Below, one piece after another: positions 37,096-46,591 of a DNA stretch of 64,000 bases. Made by a program: the position numbers and the translations under genes. The stretch comes from Neotabrizicola shimadae (GTDB taxonomy: Bacteria > Pseudomonadota > Alphaproteobacteria > Rhodobacterales > Rhodobacteraceae), in the NCBI RefSeq assembly GCF_019623905.1, contig NZ_CP069370.1, positions 62,001-126,000 of the forward strand. Direction: 5' to 3'. Under the pieces are notes generated by a model, which searched no databases, was not told the DNA's origin, and saw nothing but the letters and a program-made list of their open reading frames with translations. How positions within the stretch are numbered: the stretch's first letter is position 1; each line of letters begins with the position of its first letter.

Positions 37096-38496
37096 CTATT
37101 CCTCGCGCATCGCGCTGTGCAGTCGCCTCTGCAGGGGTCCGATCAAATAGCTGAGCGCAGACCGTTCGCCGGTCGGGAGTATCGTGGTGGCGGACATGCC
37201 CGCCACGAGTTTGGAGCGCGGACCCTCTGGCAGGGAGGTCAGGTCAAGCCTTATGCGGGCCTCGTAGAAATCTGCCCGCGTTTGCGGATCGACGATCCGA
37301 TCGCGTGACAAGGTCAGGAGTTTGCCCTTGGCTGGCGGGAGGTCCATCAACTGGTAGGCAGGAAACGTGATCAGCGCCTCGGAATCGGGGGCGATTCCGT
37401 CTATGTCGTTGGGCGCAATGCGCGAAACGATGACGAACTCGTCATGCAGCGGGGCGATCTTCATTATCGTTGCGCCGCCGGGCACGACGGCGCCCACTGT
37501 GCCAAGTGTGCTTTCCTGCACGATCCCGTCGACCGGCGAGCGGAGTTCGATCCGCTTCAGTGAGTCCTTCGCGATGATCGAGTCACGCTCAAGAGATCGG
37601 ATCTCGCGGGTGACGGCCTCCATCTCGTCGGCGGCACGGCCGCGATACTCCTGTTCCAGTTGGGCGATCTGAAGTTTGACACCTATGATCTGCTGCTGGA
37701 TCCGGGCGATGCTGATATCGGCTTGAGCGATCCGTTCTTCCAGCCCGAGGCTGGCCTGTTCCAGTTCGGTCACGCGAGACTGGCTTGCGAGCCCGCGCTC
37801 GCGAAGGGATTTCTGGTCCTCGAGATCGGATTGGACGAGGGCCGCCTCGCGCCGGGCGATGTCTCGGGCGACTTCGCTGGCCTCGATCTCTTTCTGAGCC
37901 TGGGCGACGTTCGTTTGCAGAAGGTCGCGTGATTGCAGCAGTTCCTTGCGCTGCAGTTCGAACCGCTTGCGTTCATTGTCGGCGACTTTGGCCATGTCGG
38001 GCATGGCCGTCAGCCGTTCGGCGAGTGCCGGGCTGAACACCAGCGTCTCTGCCATGTCGATTTCGGCCTGAAGTCGTTCCTGGCGCAGCTGGTTGCCAAG
38101 TATCTGAGTCGAGAAAAGGTCGGCGGTTGCGGCGCTTTGGGTGGGGTCAAATCGCACGAGGACATCGCCTTGCCGGACAGTCTGGCCGTTCCGGACAAGG
38201 ATCTCTGCGACGATTCCACCCTCCAGGTGCTGAATGAGACGTGTCGTGCTGGCATTCTCGACGACACCTTGGGCTACCACCGCGCTGTCGAGCCGCGCCA
38301 GGGCGAGCCAGGTGCCGGTGACCCCGAATGTGAGAAAGATGACGATCAATGCCGATCGAAGGGATCTGTGGACCATCGCGTCGCAACTGGCAACAGCAGC
38401 AGACACTTGCCGGTTTGCCGCCGTTCTCATTGAACCCGCGATTGCCGAGGGCGGCGGGTCGATCCGGTGCGCCGTGGCCTGTGCCGGGCCGGACAT
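37096..38496 (-). CDS. Type I secretion membrane-fusion protein (HlyD/PrtE family)
   Basis: This 466-residue periplasmic adaptor links the inner-membrane ABC exporter to an outer-membrane TolC-like channel. A short cytoplasmic N-terminus is followed by one membrane span (ALIVIFLTFGVTGTWLAL, about 49-66). Then come the lipoyl half VENASTTRLIQHLEGGIVAE, long coiled-coil helices (about 140-290, rich in Glu, Gln and Arg) and the returning half LRSPVDGIVQESTLGTVGAV. The C-terminal beta-barrel contains PAYQLMDLPPAKGKLLTLS. The start overlaps the exporter stop by one base (TGATG). No TolC gene lies in the window. Confidence 0.9.
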   Translation of the reverse strand: MSGPAQATAHRIDPPPSAIAGSMRTAANRQVSAAVASCDAMVHRSLRSALIVIFLTFGVTGTWLALARLDSAVVAQGVVENASTTRLIQHLEGGIVAEILVRNGQTVRQGDVLVRFDPTQSAATADLFSTQILGNQLRQERLQAEIDMAETLVFSPALAERLTAMPDMAKVADNERKRFELQRKELLQSRDLLQTNVAQAQKEIEASEVARDIARREAALVQSDLEDQKSLRERGLASQSRVTELEQASLGLEERIAQADISIARIQQQIIGVKLQIAQLEQEYRGRAADEMEAVTREIRSLERDSIIAKDSLKRIELRSPVDGIVQESTLGTVGAVVPGGATIMKIAPLHDEFVIVSRIAPNDIDGIAPDSEALITFPAYQLMDLPPAKGKLLTLSRDRIVDPQTRADFYEARIRLDLTSLPEGPRSKLVAGMSATTILPTGERSALSYLIGPLQRRLHSAMREE

Positions 38497-40190
38497 CAGG
38501 CGCTGCTCCCCGTTGCGGTTGCCGGCACCAGCAGCGTGTTTCCGGCAGTGCCGAGGCGCGCGAGGATGTCGTCCCGGGTGCTGAATGAGTGCATGTAGCC
38601 GTCCATGATCACGACGATGTAGTCACAGATCCAAAGGAGGCCGAGTTTGTGGGTGCTGAAGAAGATGGTGCTGCCGCGTTCGCGTAGGCCCGCCATGGAC
38701 TTGAGCAGCGTCGCCTCGCCGCTGGCGTCGAGGGCGGAATTGGGTTCATCCAGCACCAGCAGGGTCGGATCGCCGAAGAATGCCCTGGCAAGTGCGATGC
38801 GCTGCCTTTGGCCGCCCGAAAGCGGGGCGCCGTTCTCGCCAAGGCGGAAACCGAGCCCACGACCACGAGCCTGGACGATATCGGTCGCGCCGGCCCTGTC
38901 GAGCGCTTCGGTGATCTGGCGGGTCAAGTCCGCATCTTCAGGCGCGAAGCGCGTGACATTCTGCCAGATGCTGCCGGGGAGCAGGTCAATGCTTTGCGGA
39001 AGATAGCCAATTTCAGGGCCTCGCTGGCTGGGCGGCCACTGTTCGATGGGGAAGCCGTCGATCTTTACGCTTCCCGATGTCGGGGCAGCCGCCCCGGCCA
39101 GAAGGCGAAGCAGCGTTGACTTTCCGGCGCCGCTGGGCCCGACCACACCGACAACGGAGCCGGCCGGCACAGAGAAGCGGACACCAGAGAGGACAACCTT
39201 CCCGTCAGACCCCAGATAGGACAGATTTTCGCACGTTATCTGGCCCTTCATCTCCGGCAGAGGCGCCGAAGGTGGCTCTTTTCTGTCGGCAAGCAGGACG
39301 TCAAGACGGCCCCATGCGGCGCGAAGTTCGCTGATCGTCCAAAGGTTGCGGGCCAGCGACACGGCGGGGCCGACACCGCGTATCATCACGATGAATGCGG
39401 CGAAGCCCGAGTTGATCGAGGCTTCGTCGTTCAGGTAGAGGACCGCGCCAATGCCGATGAGCATGATCATCTGGCTCAATTGGAGCATGCCGATCACGCT
39501 GTCGATCCGGCTTGCACGGGCAAGGCCGGCCAGCATCGTCTGGGATGCGCTGTCCTGAAGTGCGGCCCATTCCTTCCGGACACCGGGTAGGATGTTCATG
39601 GCACGGATCGTGTCGCGGCGCGCTGCCGTGGCCATGCCGAAGGCAAAGGCTTGCTCTTCGTCTTCTCGCGCGGAACTGCGCACGCTTTGCCATATTGTGC
39701 GGGACCACAGGCTGAGAGCGGCCAGTACAAGCAGGTAGGCAATGGCAAAGAGGCCAAAGTAGATATTCAGGATGAAGAGGACAGTGATGAAAATCGGGGA
39801 AAGCGAAGCGTCCATCGCAGATTCGACCAAGGGCCCCGTCAGGCCTTGCCGGACTACGGCGATATCGCTGAACGCCCCGACTGCCGCCGGCGACTCTCCG
39901 ACATGCACTGCATCATAGACGCCCTGGCGCAGTTCATTGTCGATCCGGTAGCCGAGTGCGGAGAGCGCCATGCTGCGATAGTGGTCAAGCATCCCCCATG
40001 CAAGCACAAGAACTGCGCACAGAATGACCAGAAATCCCAGAGTCTCCCAGCTGCGGCTTGCATAGACACGTTCCGTGATTTGCATCATGAATAGGAAGGG
40101 TGTCAGCGAAAGAAGAGCTCCGAAGACGCTCTGAAGCCAGATCGCGGCGTACCGGCCGCGGACCTCACGAACGACATTGCCAACCCTCAT
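38496..40190 (-). CDS. Type I secretion ABC exporter (PrtD-like permease/ATPase)
   Basis: This 564-residue half-transporter has about six membrane spans in the first 290 residues, with no N-terminal peptidase or C39-like domain, as in PrtD-type RTX exporters. The ATPase half has VVGVVGPSGAGKSTLLRLL (Walker A), [15 protein letters not shown] and LLVLDEPNSALDASGE (Walker B). The segment PEIGYLPQSIDLLPGSIWQN is typical of the PrtD family. The probable substrate is the RTX protein encoded at 24630. ATG 40190 is used. A GTG three codons earlier is possible. Confidence 0.9.
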   Translation of the reverse strand: MRVGNVVREVRGRYAAIWLQSVFGALLSLTPFLFMMQITERVYASRSWETLGFLVILCAVLVLAWGMLDHYRSMALSALGYRIDNELRQGVYDAVHVGESPAAVGAFSDIAVVRQGLTGPLVESAMDASLSPIFITVLFILNIYFGLFAIAYLLVLAALSLWSRTIWQSVRSSAREDEEQAFAFGMATAARRDTIRAMNILPGVRKEWAALQDSASQTMLAGLARASRIDSVIGMLQLSQMIMLIGIGAVLYLNDEASINSGFAAFIVMIRGVGPAVSLARNLWTISELRAAWGRLDVLLADRKEPPSAPLPEMKGQITCENLSYLGSDGKVVLSGVRFSVPAGSVVGVVGPSGAGKSTLLRLLAGAAAPTSGSVKIDGFPIEQWPPSQRGPEIGYLPQSIDLLPGSIWQNVTRFAPEDADLTRQITEALDRAGATDIVQARGRGLGFRLGENGAPLSGGQRQRIALARAFFGDPTLLVLDEPNSALDASGEATLLKSMAGLRERGSTIFFSTHKLGLLWICDYIVVIMDGYMHSFSTRDDILARLGTAGNTLLVPATATGSSA

Positions 40191-40232
40191 GCAAGGCACC
40201 CACCATCACGCCCGGCCACCAGTAGAACCGCC

Positions 40233-40922
40233 ATGTACAGCTCATATGAAGATTGGGAAACGGCTACGCGAAGCGCCCTGCGCATCTTCGATCCGTTTTC
40301 CTATCGCCCTGCCCATTTTGAACGCATGATACCGGTCTGCCTAGGCGAAGCGATGAATCTTTGTGCACGCTCGCCATTGCTTTGGCGGCATACGGTCGCC
40401 GGAGAACCGGAATTGGTTGCCCTTCGCGGATTGGACCGTGTGACGGGTATTCCCGGTTCTGCCTCACTCAGTCGCCGGTCGCTGCCTCTTCTGTTGCAGG
40501 CCTTTCCCCTGCGCTTGCGAGAGATGGAGCCCGATGCCGATATCGGGTTTGAGAAGGCGTCTCCCATGCGGGAAAGAGATGGGGGATCCTATGTCCTCGA
40601 CCCTAACGGCGAGCTTCTGCCGGGCGCCGAACTCAAGTTGAACGCGCTTCACGCCTTTCGGCACGATCTGGAGGCCACACACCGGTTGACTGAACTCGTC
40701 TTCCGTCACGATCTGGTGGAACCGGTCGTTCTGCCGACCCACATCGTTGAAGCCTACGCGCTGCCCGACTTTCTGGTTGTGCGGCCCTTTCCAGACGACC
40801 GCCTGATTCTGATGGAGTTTCCACCGGTCTACTGGCCAACCGTCGCCCGGTTTCTTTCGGCGCAGCGCATGTCGCTCTATGCGATGGCACGGCTGATCGA
40901 ACAATCGAAGGGTGCCGCCTGA
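40233..40922 (+). CDS. SapC-like protein
   Basis: This 229-residue protein fits the SapC family, first named from a Campylobacter S-layer locus and commonly found beside RTX type I exporters in Alphaproteobacteria. Supporting segments are SLPLLLQAFPLRLREMEPDA, VLDPNGELLPGAELKLN and PDFLVVRPFPDDRLILMEFP near the C-terminus. The biochemical role is unknown. It is divergent from the exporter gene across 42 bp, so both probably share regulation. Its stop overlaps the next start (TGATG). Confidence 0.65.
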   Translation: MYSSYEDWETATRSALRIFDPFSYRPAHFERMIPVCLGEAMNLCARSPLLWRHTVAGEPELVALRGLDRVTGIPGSASLSRRSLPLLLQAFPLRLREMEPDADIGFEKASPMRERDGGSYVLDPNGELLPGAELKLNALHAFRHDLEATHRLTELVFRHDLVEPVVLPTHIVEAYALPDFLVVRPFPDDRLILMEFPPVYWPTVARFLSAQRMSLYAMARLIEQSKGAA

Positions 40923-41725
40923 TGCGGTGGTATGACGTGCTGCCCGGCGTTCGTGGCGCAGAGCCTTTGGACGACGGCGGGCTGGTGGCTTGGGCAGATC
41001 GGCAGTTTGACGACCGCTTGAGACATCTTCGATTCTGTCCGGTGATCCTGACTGAAGTTTATCAGATCGCACGCCATCTTCCGCTGACAGTGGTCGACTG
41101 CAGCGTTGGTCCAGTAGTGATGGCCGACCTGCGCCCCGAGAGTTTGGCCCGGCCGGCCTTCACGCAGGATGGCCGCTTTGCTTGCGGATATCGCCCTCTG
41201 GCCACCCGTCTCCTGCCATTCTTCGCCGAACCAGGCGGCCGGCTGATGAGGCTTGTGGACGATCACGCGGTCCCGGGTAGCGCACGCCCCGAGGAGTTGC
41301 GGCGGCGGGTCCAAGACATGCTGATTGCACAGCAGACGGGTCATCTGCGGCTGCTGGCTGCCGCTCGGATTGCTGTCAAGCGTGGGCTTCTGTGCGCGGC
41401 GCCAGCTGCAGAGGGCCTTGACGCCGGATACTGGCTTCCGAACCCGGAAGTGGCGGTCGGACACGAGGTCGCGGAAGCCCTCGGCGATCCCTGCGAGAGC
41501 GACGACCTCTCTGATCACGCGCTGGCGCTGCGGCTGGTCGCGGTGATGGAGTATTCGGTCAGGCACCGACGTGTCGAGATCCTGAAGCCCGCGCGCGGCC
41601 CCGCCATGCGGCCCGAGCTGCAACGCGAAAATGTACTTCGGCAGCAATCATTCCTGAGCAACGATGTGCTGCTTGACTTCACCGCGCTAACGGCCGGCCA
41701 GACACTGCCCGACACCACCGCATGA
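40922..41725 (+). CDS. Second SapC-like protein
   Basis: This 267-residue protein shows a weaker SapC pattern: PVILTEVYQIARHLPLTVVD, PVVMADLRPESLARPAFTQD and GRFACGYRPLATRLLPFFAE. It is translationally coupled to the preceding SapC-like gene. The C-terminal 100 residues are unrecognised. No signal peptide is visible. The two genes form the last complete operon before the right-hand IS and integrase remnants. Confidence 0.5.
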   Translation: MRWYDVLPGVRGAEPLDDGGLVAWADRQFDDRLRHLRFCPVILTEVYQIARHLPLTVVDCSVGPVVMADLRPESLARPAFTQDGRFACGYRPLATRLLPFFAEPGGRLMRLVDDHAVPGSARPEELRRRVQDMLIAQQTGHLRLLAAARIAVKRGLLCAAPAAEGLDAGYWLPNPEVAVGHEVAEALGDPCESDDLSDHALALRLVAVMEYSVRHRRVEILKPARGPAMRPELQRENVLRQQSFLSNDVLLDFTALTAGQTLPDTTA

Positions 41726-41904
41726 CGCCGGGCACGGGGATTGCAACCACCACGGCCCCCACGCGATCCTGGGGAATTTTCGCGCGTCCCTTAACCATGA
41801 GATGACGAATTCAATGAAATCAGAACGATAGCGTTGCCCGTGGGCTCGGGACACATTGATGTCGCTGCTGGGGCATGATTCAGGCTGGGTGCGGAGACTG
41901 AACC
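41726..41904. other. Gap containing the presumed 5' end of the IS fragment
   Basis: This 179-bp stretch contains no gene. The last 40-50 bp before 41905 should be the IS5-type leader and terminal repeat, but I cannot fix the IS boundary without an intact copy to compare. Confidence 0.3.
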
Positions 41905-42068
41905 ATGAGCAACCTGTTCTGGCTGACGGACGCGCAGATGGCGCGATTTCAGCCGCCCATTCCGAAGAGCCAAGGCAGACCGCGTGTCGGTGATCCGCGC
42001 GTCCTGATCGGCATGGTCTTCAGCAATCTCAATGGTTTGAGGTGGTGCGCTGCGCCCAGGGAGTATGG
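41905..42068 (+). pseudogene. IS5-type transposase, 5' (N-terminal) fragment
   Basis: The first 53 or so codons match the N-terminus of IS5-group transposases: MSNLFWLTDAQMARFQPPIP, GRPRVGDPRVLIGMVF and NGLRWCAAPREYG. Homology then stops abruptly and integrase sequence begins. The orientation is the same as that of the C-terminal fragment at 23945. The two together lack only the middle of a transposase, so they could derive from one IS or from two truncated copies. Confidence 0.7.
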
Positions 42069-42071
42069 CGT

Positions 42072-42442
42072 GCCGCCGGCCCGCGCAAGGGCCACGCCAT
42101 CGTGCCGATCAACGACACCTCATGGCAGTGCTCACGACTGAGCGCGCGGCCGCGCTGTCTGGCCATGTGGCGCAGTGGGGCAACAAGCTGGTCCAGTTGA
42201 TCAAGACCGGGTTCAACGCCGTACTGAAGCGGGCCGGGCTGGAAGGGGTCACACCGCGTGTTCTGAGACAAACCGCAGCGGTCCATATGGCCAAGGGCGG
42301 GGTGCCCATGGAAGATATCGCTCAGTTTCTCGGACACTCCAACACCCAGACTACCCGGCAGGTGTATGCCAGGTTCAGCCCGGATCACCTGCGCCGGGCC
42401 GCGAATGTCCTGGAGTTCGGAAAGATCAGGAAGGTTCAATGA
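42072..42442 (+). pseudogene. Tyrosine recombinase (integrase), C-terminal remnant
   Basis: The catalytic half of a phage-type integrase is readable. One frame carries RKGHAIVPINDT near 42084. A frameshift follows, and the second frame from 42122 reads MAVLTTERAAALSG, LVQLIKTGFNAVLKRAGLEG, VTPRVLRQTAAVHMAKGG and IAQFLGHSNTQTTRQVYARF. The box II His of HxLR is Arg here (PRVLR). The Arg, the His of GHS and the nucleophile Tyr remain. The N-terminal DNA-binding half is missing. It lies 55 bp from the tRNA-Thr 3' end, the normal place for an island integrase, and cannot be active. Confidence 0.8.
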
Positions 42443-42496
42443 ACCATGGGTCATCCCCTTCATTACATACTTTGCATCATGAAATCAGTGGGTTGG

Positions 42497-42572
<76 letters not shown>

Positions 42573-42699
42573 GCCGGTGGCGCTTGCGGCGTCTGTGCCG
42601 CGGCGCGTGGCGGTCATTAGACGCAAAGAGCGGCCCGCGCAAGAGCAAAACAGACCCTCCCGCTGGACCCCTTGCCGGGGCTGCGATACAGAGGTCCGC

Positions 42700-42894
42700 A
42701 TGGATCGGAACCCGGAAACACCAAAGGGCAAGGCGGCCGCGAAACCCGCCGCACCCACGCGCGAGGACCGGCTGAAAGCCGCGCTCAAGGCCAACATGGG
42801 CCGGCGCAAGGCCCAGGCCCGGGCCCGCGCGGTTGGCGAGGGCGATCCGCAAGACGAGTCAAGAAACGGCGACGGGACCACCCGCGAAGCATAG
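42700..42894 (+). CDS. Small basic hypothetical protein upstream of murA
   Basis: This 64-residue protein is Ala-, Lys- and Arg-rich ([20 protein letters not shown]) with no membrane span. GAGG precedes the ATG at 42700. It ends 8 bp before murA. Short basic proteins of this kind occur at this position in related genomes. No function is known. Confidence 0.55.
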   Translation: MDRNPETPKGKAAAKPAAPTREDRLKAALKANMGRRKAQARARAVGEGDPQDESRNGDGTTREA

Positions 42895-42902
42895 AGGCAG
42901 GC

Positions 42903-44171
42903 ATGGATTCGATTCTGGTTCGCGGCAATGGCCCGCTCAATGGCAGCATCCCGATCGCGGGCGCGAAGAACGCCTGTCTCACGCTGATGCCGGCCACCCT
43001 TCTGTCGGACGAACCGCTGACGCTGACCAATGCGCCGCGGCTGTCGGACATCCGTACGATGACGCAGCTTCTGCAATCGCTCGGGGCCGAGGTTGCGGGC
43101 CTGCAGGATGGGCTGGTGTTGGCCATGTCCTCGCACCGCATCACCAATCACAAGGCCGATTACGACATCGTCCGCAAGATGCGCGCCTCGATCCTCGTGC
43201 TCGGGCCCATGCTCGCGCGCGAAGGTCAGGCCGTGGTCTCGTTGCCCGGCGGCTGCGCCATCGGCGCGCGCCCCGTTGACCTGCACCTCAAGGCGCTGGA
43301 GGCGATGGGGGCCGAGCTGGACCTGCGCGACGGCTATGTCCATGCCCGCGCGCCGGGCGGCCGGCTGAAGGGCGCGGTGGTGGAGTTTCCCTTCGTCTCG
43401 GTCGGCGCCACCGAGAATGCGCTGATGGCCGCCACGCTGGCCAAGGGCACCACCGTCCTCAAGACCGCCGCGCGCGAGCCGGAAATCGTCGATCTGGCCC
43501 GCTGCCTGCGCCGCATGGGCGCGCAGATCGAGGGCGAGGGGACGGACACCATCACCATCCAGGGCGTCGACCGCCTGGGCGGCGCGACCCACCCCGTCGT
43601 CACCGACCGGATCGAACTGGGCACCTACATGCTGGCCCCCGCGATCTGCGGCGGCGAGGTCGAATGTCTGGGAGGCCGGCTCGAACTCGTTGGCGCCTTC
43701 GCCGAAAAGCTCGACCGCGCCGGCGTTTCGGTCACCGAAACCGAACGCGGGTTGAAGGTCGCGCGCAAGAACGGTCGCGTCCATGCCGTTGACGTCACGA
43801 CCGAACCCTTCCCCGGCTTCCCGACCGACCTTCAGGCGCAGATGATGGCGCTCCTCTGCACAGCCCAAGGCACCTCGGTGCTGGAGGAGAAGATCTTCGA
43901 GAACCGCTTCATGCACGCCCCGGAACTCATGCGCATGGGCGCCCGGATCGACGTGCACGGCGGCACCGCCACCGTAACCGGCGTGGAAAAGCTGCGCGGC
44001 GCCCCGGTCATGGCCACCGACCTGCGCGCAAGCGTGAGCCTGATCCTCGCGGGCCTTGCTGCCGAGGGCGAAACCGTGGTCAGCCGGGTCTATCACCTGG
44101 ACCGCGGCTATGAACGGGTCGAGGAAAAGTTGCGCGCGGTCGGCGCCCATATCGAACGGGTCCAGGCATGA
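42903..44171 (+). CDS. murA: UDP-N-acetylglucosamine 1-carboxyvinyltransferase
   Basis: This 422-residue cytoplasmic enzyme makes the first committed peptidoglycan precursor from UDP-GlcNAc and PEP. Motifs are [20 protein letters not shown] at the N-terminus, [20 protein letters not shown] with the catalytic Cys that fosfomycin modifies, and a late [14 protein letters not shown]. The length is typical. AGGCAG lies before the ATG. The next gene (DUF2948) overlaps by ATGA. Confidence 0.97.
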   Translation: MDSILVRGNGPLNGSIPIAGAKNACLTLMPATLLSDEPLTLTNAPRLSDIRTMTQLLQSLGAEVAGLQDGLVLAMSSHRITNHKADYDIVRKMRASILVLGPMLAREGQAVVSLPGGCAIGARPVDLHLKALEAMGAELDLRDGYVHARAPGGRLKGAVVEFPFVSVGATENALMAATLAKGTTVLKTAAREPEIVDLARCLRRMGAQIEGEGTDTITIQGVDRLGGATHPVVTDRIELGTYMLAPAICGGEVECLGGRLELVGAFAEKLDRAGVSVTETERGLKVARKNGRVHAVDVTTEPFPGFPTDLQAQMMALLCTAQGTSVLEEKIFENRFMHAPELMRMGARIDVHGGTATVTGVEKLRGAPVMATDLRASVSLILAGLAAEGETVVSRVYHLDRGYERVEEKLRAVGAHIERVQA

Positions 44172-44644
44172 CCGACGCGCGGTTCGAAGATGGCGACGAC
44201 CGCCCGCTGCACCTGATGGCCGAGGATGCCGATGACCTGAAGGTCATCGCCGCCCTGGTGCAGGATTCGATCTTTCCGATCACCGAGATGTCCTTCGACC
44301 GCCGCACCCGGCGCTTTGCCCTGATGCTGAACCGCTTCCGCTGGGAAGACGCCGAAGCCGCGCAACGCGCGGGCCGCGGAGTGGAACGTGTCCGCTCTGT
44401 CCTTGTGGTGCAGGATGTGCTGAAGGCCCGGACTCAGGGCATCGACCGGCAGGACCGCGAAACCATCCTGTCGTTGCTGTCCGTCGATTTCCAGGCCGGT
44501 GCCGAGGGCGCTGGAACTGTCCTTCTCACGCTTGCCGGCGACGGCGCCATCGCGCTCCAGGTCGAGGCGCTGGACATGGCCCTCACCGATGTGAGCCGCC
44601 CCTACCTCGCGCCCTCCGGCCATGTTCCCCGCCACCCCGACTGA
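44168..44644 (+). CDS. DUF2948 family protein
   Basis: This 158-residue protein belongs to DUF2948, a family largely restricted to Alphaproteobacteria and usually located next to murA or hisD. Characteristic parts are [40 protein letters not shown] and [20 protein letters not shown]. It overlaps murA by 4 bp and the acetyltransferase gene by 23 bp. Function unknown. Confidence 0.85.
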   Translation: MTDARFEDGDDRPLHLMAEDADDLKVIAALVQDSIFPITEMSFDRRTRRFALMLNRFRWEDAEAAQRAGRGVERVRSVLVVQDVLKARTQGIDRQDRETILSLLSVDFQAGAEGAGTVLLTLAGDGAIALQVEALDMALTDVSRPYLAPSGHVPRHPD

Positions 44645-45149
44645 TCGGCTCACTGTTCGTGCCGCCCGCCCGGCAGATGCTGCCGAGGCCGCTGCCACCG
44701 TGGCCGCCTCGATCCGCGACCTGTGCTCCGCCGACCATGGCAATGATCCCGCTGCCCTGACAGCCTGGCTTGCCAACAAGACGACCGAGGGGCTGGCGGC
44801 AATGATCGGCGACCCCAATGCCACCGTCTGGCTTGCCCTGCGCGAAGGACAGATCGTCGCGGTCGGCCAGACCACGCGCGACGGCCATGCCGAAGGCGGC
44901 GGCAAGATCACGCTGAACTATGTGGCCCCCGCGGCGCGCGGCAGCGGCGCCTCGACCGCCCTGCTGGCAGCGATGGAGCAGGCGTTGGCCCGACAGGGCA
45001 CCGTCACCGCTCGGCTGACCTCCACCGCCACCGCCCGCGCCTTCTACCTTGTCCGCGGCTGGCAACCCGCCGCGCCGCCGCGGCAGGGCCGCTGGATCGA
45101 GGGGCATCCGATGGAAAAGACCCTCTCCCGCGACAGGACCGGTGCTTGA
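44622..45149 (+). CDS. GNAT family N-acetyltransferase
   Basis: This 175-residue protein has the GNAT layout: LTVRAARPADAAEAAATVAA, VWLALREGQIVAVGQTTRD, and the acetyl-CoA-binding loop near LNYVAPAARGSGASTALLAA, then ATARAFYLVRGWQP. The substrate is unknown. Its start lies inside the DUF2948 gene, so it is probably co-transcribed with murA. Confidence 0.8.
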   Translation: MFPATPTDRLTVRAARPADAAEAAATVAASIRDLCSADHGNDPAALTAWLANKTTEGLAAMIGDPNATVWLALREGQIVAVGQTTRDGHAEGGGKITLNYVAPAARGSGASTALLAAMEQALARQGTVTARLTSTATARAFYLVRGWQPAAPPRQGRWIEGHPMEKTLSRDRTGA

Positions 45150-45198
45150 GGCGGCGCGCGCGCTTCCGTAAAGGGAAACGCGAAAGGGAGTCCCGCCC

Positions 45199-46506
45199 AT
45201 GCCGATGCACCTGAACACCCGCGATGCCCACTTCGAGGCCGAGTTCCGCGCGCTTCTCGGCATGAAGCGCGAAGAGGCCGAGGATGTGGACCAAGCCGTC
45301 GCCGCCATCATCGCCGACGTCCGCAGCCGCGGCGATGCCGCGCTGGTGGACCTGACAGCCCGCTTCGACCGGCTGACCCTCACCTCCGGGACGCTCGCCT
45401 TCTCGAAGGCCGAGATCGCGGCCGAAATCGCCAGGGTCTCGCCCGAAGACCGCGCCGCGCTGGAACTCGCCGCCGACCGCATCCGAGCCTATCACGCCCG
45501 GCAGAAGCCGGCCGATGAAAGCTGGACCGATGCCACGGGCGCCACGCTCGGCTGGCGCTGGACCGCCGTTTCCGCCGCCGGTCTCTACGTGCCGGGGGGG
45601 CTCGCCTCCTATCCGTCCTCGGTCCTGATGAACGCCATCCCCGCACGAGTGGCCGGCGTGGAACGGCTCGTCATCGCCTGCCCCACGCCGGGCGGCGCGG
45701 TGAACCCCCTGGTCCTCCTGGCCGCCGAACTCGCCGGTGTGGATGCCGTCTACCGCATCGGCGGCGCCCAGGCGATTGCGGCGCTGGCTTACGGCACCGA
45801 AACCATCAGCCCGGTGGACAAGATCACCGGCCCCGGAAACGCCTATGTCGCCGCCGCCAAGCGCCGCGTCTTCGGTCGCGTCGGCATCGACATGATCGCC
45901 GGGCCTTCCGAGGTTCTGGTCATCGCCGGGGCAGGGCAGGACCCTGACTGGATCGCGCTTGACCTTCTGTCCCAGGCCGAACACGACGAAAGCGCCCAGG
46001 CCATCCTCATCACCCCCGACGAGGCGCTCGCCCATGCCGTTGCCGCCGCCGTCGCGAAGCGGCTGGAAAGCCTGGAGCGCCGCGCCATCGCCGGGGCCTC
46101 ATGGGCCAACAACGGCGCCATCATCCTGGTGCGCGACCTGGACGAGGCCGCCGCCCTCTCCAACCGCATCGCGCCCGAGCATTTGGAGATCCTCACCGAC
46201 GATCCAGAGGCGCTGGGGCCCATGTGCATCCACGCCGGGGCGATCTTTCTGGGCGCCTTCACGCCCGAGGCCATCGGCGACTATGTCGGAGGGCCGAACC
46301 ACGTCCTGCCAACCGCCCGTTCGGCGCGGTTCTCCTCCGGCCTCTCGGTGCTCGATTTCATGAAACGCACCACGATCGCCCGCATGACGCCCGATGCCCT
46401 GGCCGCCATCGGCCCCTCCGCCGAACGGCTGGCCACCAGCGAAAGCCTTCAGGCCCACGGCCTGTCCGTGCGCGCCCGGCTCGACCGGCTGAACCGGCAG
46501 GGCTGA
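45199..46506 (+). CDS. hisD: Histidinol dehydrogenase
   Basis: This 435-residue zinc enzyme catalyses the last two oxidations of histidine synthesis. Visible are AGLYVPGGLASYPSSVLMN, YRIGGAQAIAALAYGTETI, KITGPGNAYVAAAKRRVFG, DMIAGPSEVLVIA, LLSQAEHDESAQAILIT with catalytic and zinc residues, and VGGPNHVLPT, in the expected order and complete. GGGAG precedes the ATG. Confidence 0.97.
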   Translation: MPMHLNTRDAHFEAEFRALLGMKREEAEDVDQAVAAIIADVRSRGDAALVDLTARFDRLTLTSGTLAFSKAEIAAEIARVSPEDRAALELAADRIRAYHARQKPADESWTDATGATLGWRWTAVSAAGLYVPGGLASYPSSVLMNAIPARVAGVERLVIACPTPGGAVNPLVLLAAELAGVDAVYRIGGAQAIAALAYGTETISPVDKITGPGNAYVAAAKRRVFGRVGIDMIAGPSEVLVIAGAGQDPDWIALDLLSQAEHDESAQAILITPDEALAHAVAAAVAKRLESLERRAIAGASWANNGAIILVRDLDEAAALSNRIAPEHLEILTDDPEALGPMCIHAGAIFLGAFTPEAIGDYVGGPNHVLPTARSARFSSGLSVLDFMKRTTIARMTPDALAAIGPSAERLATSESLQAHGLSVRARLDRLNRQG

Positions 46507-46591
46507 CATGGTGCAAGGAACCACTTGGCCCGCCCGCCGGAACCCCCTAACGTCCCGCCCGGGAGGAGCATGAGTTGGAGGACATGATCCC

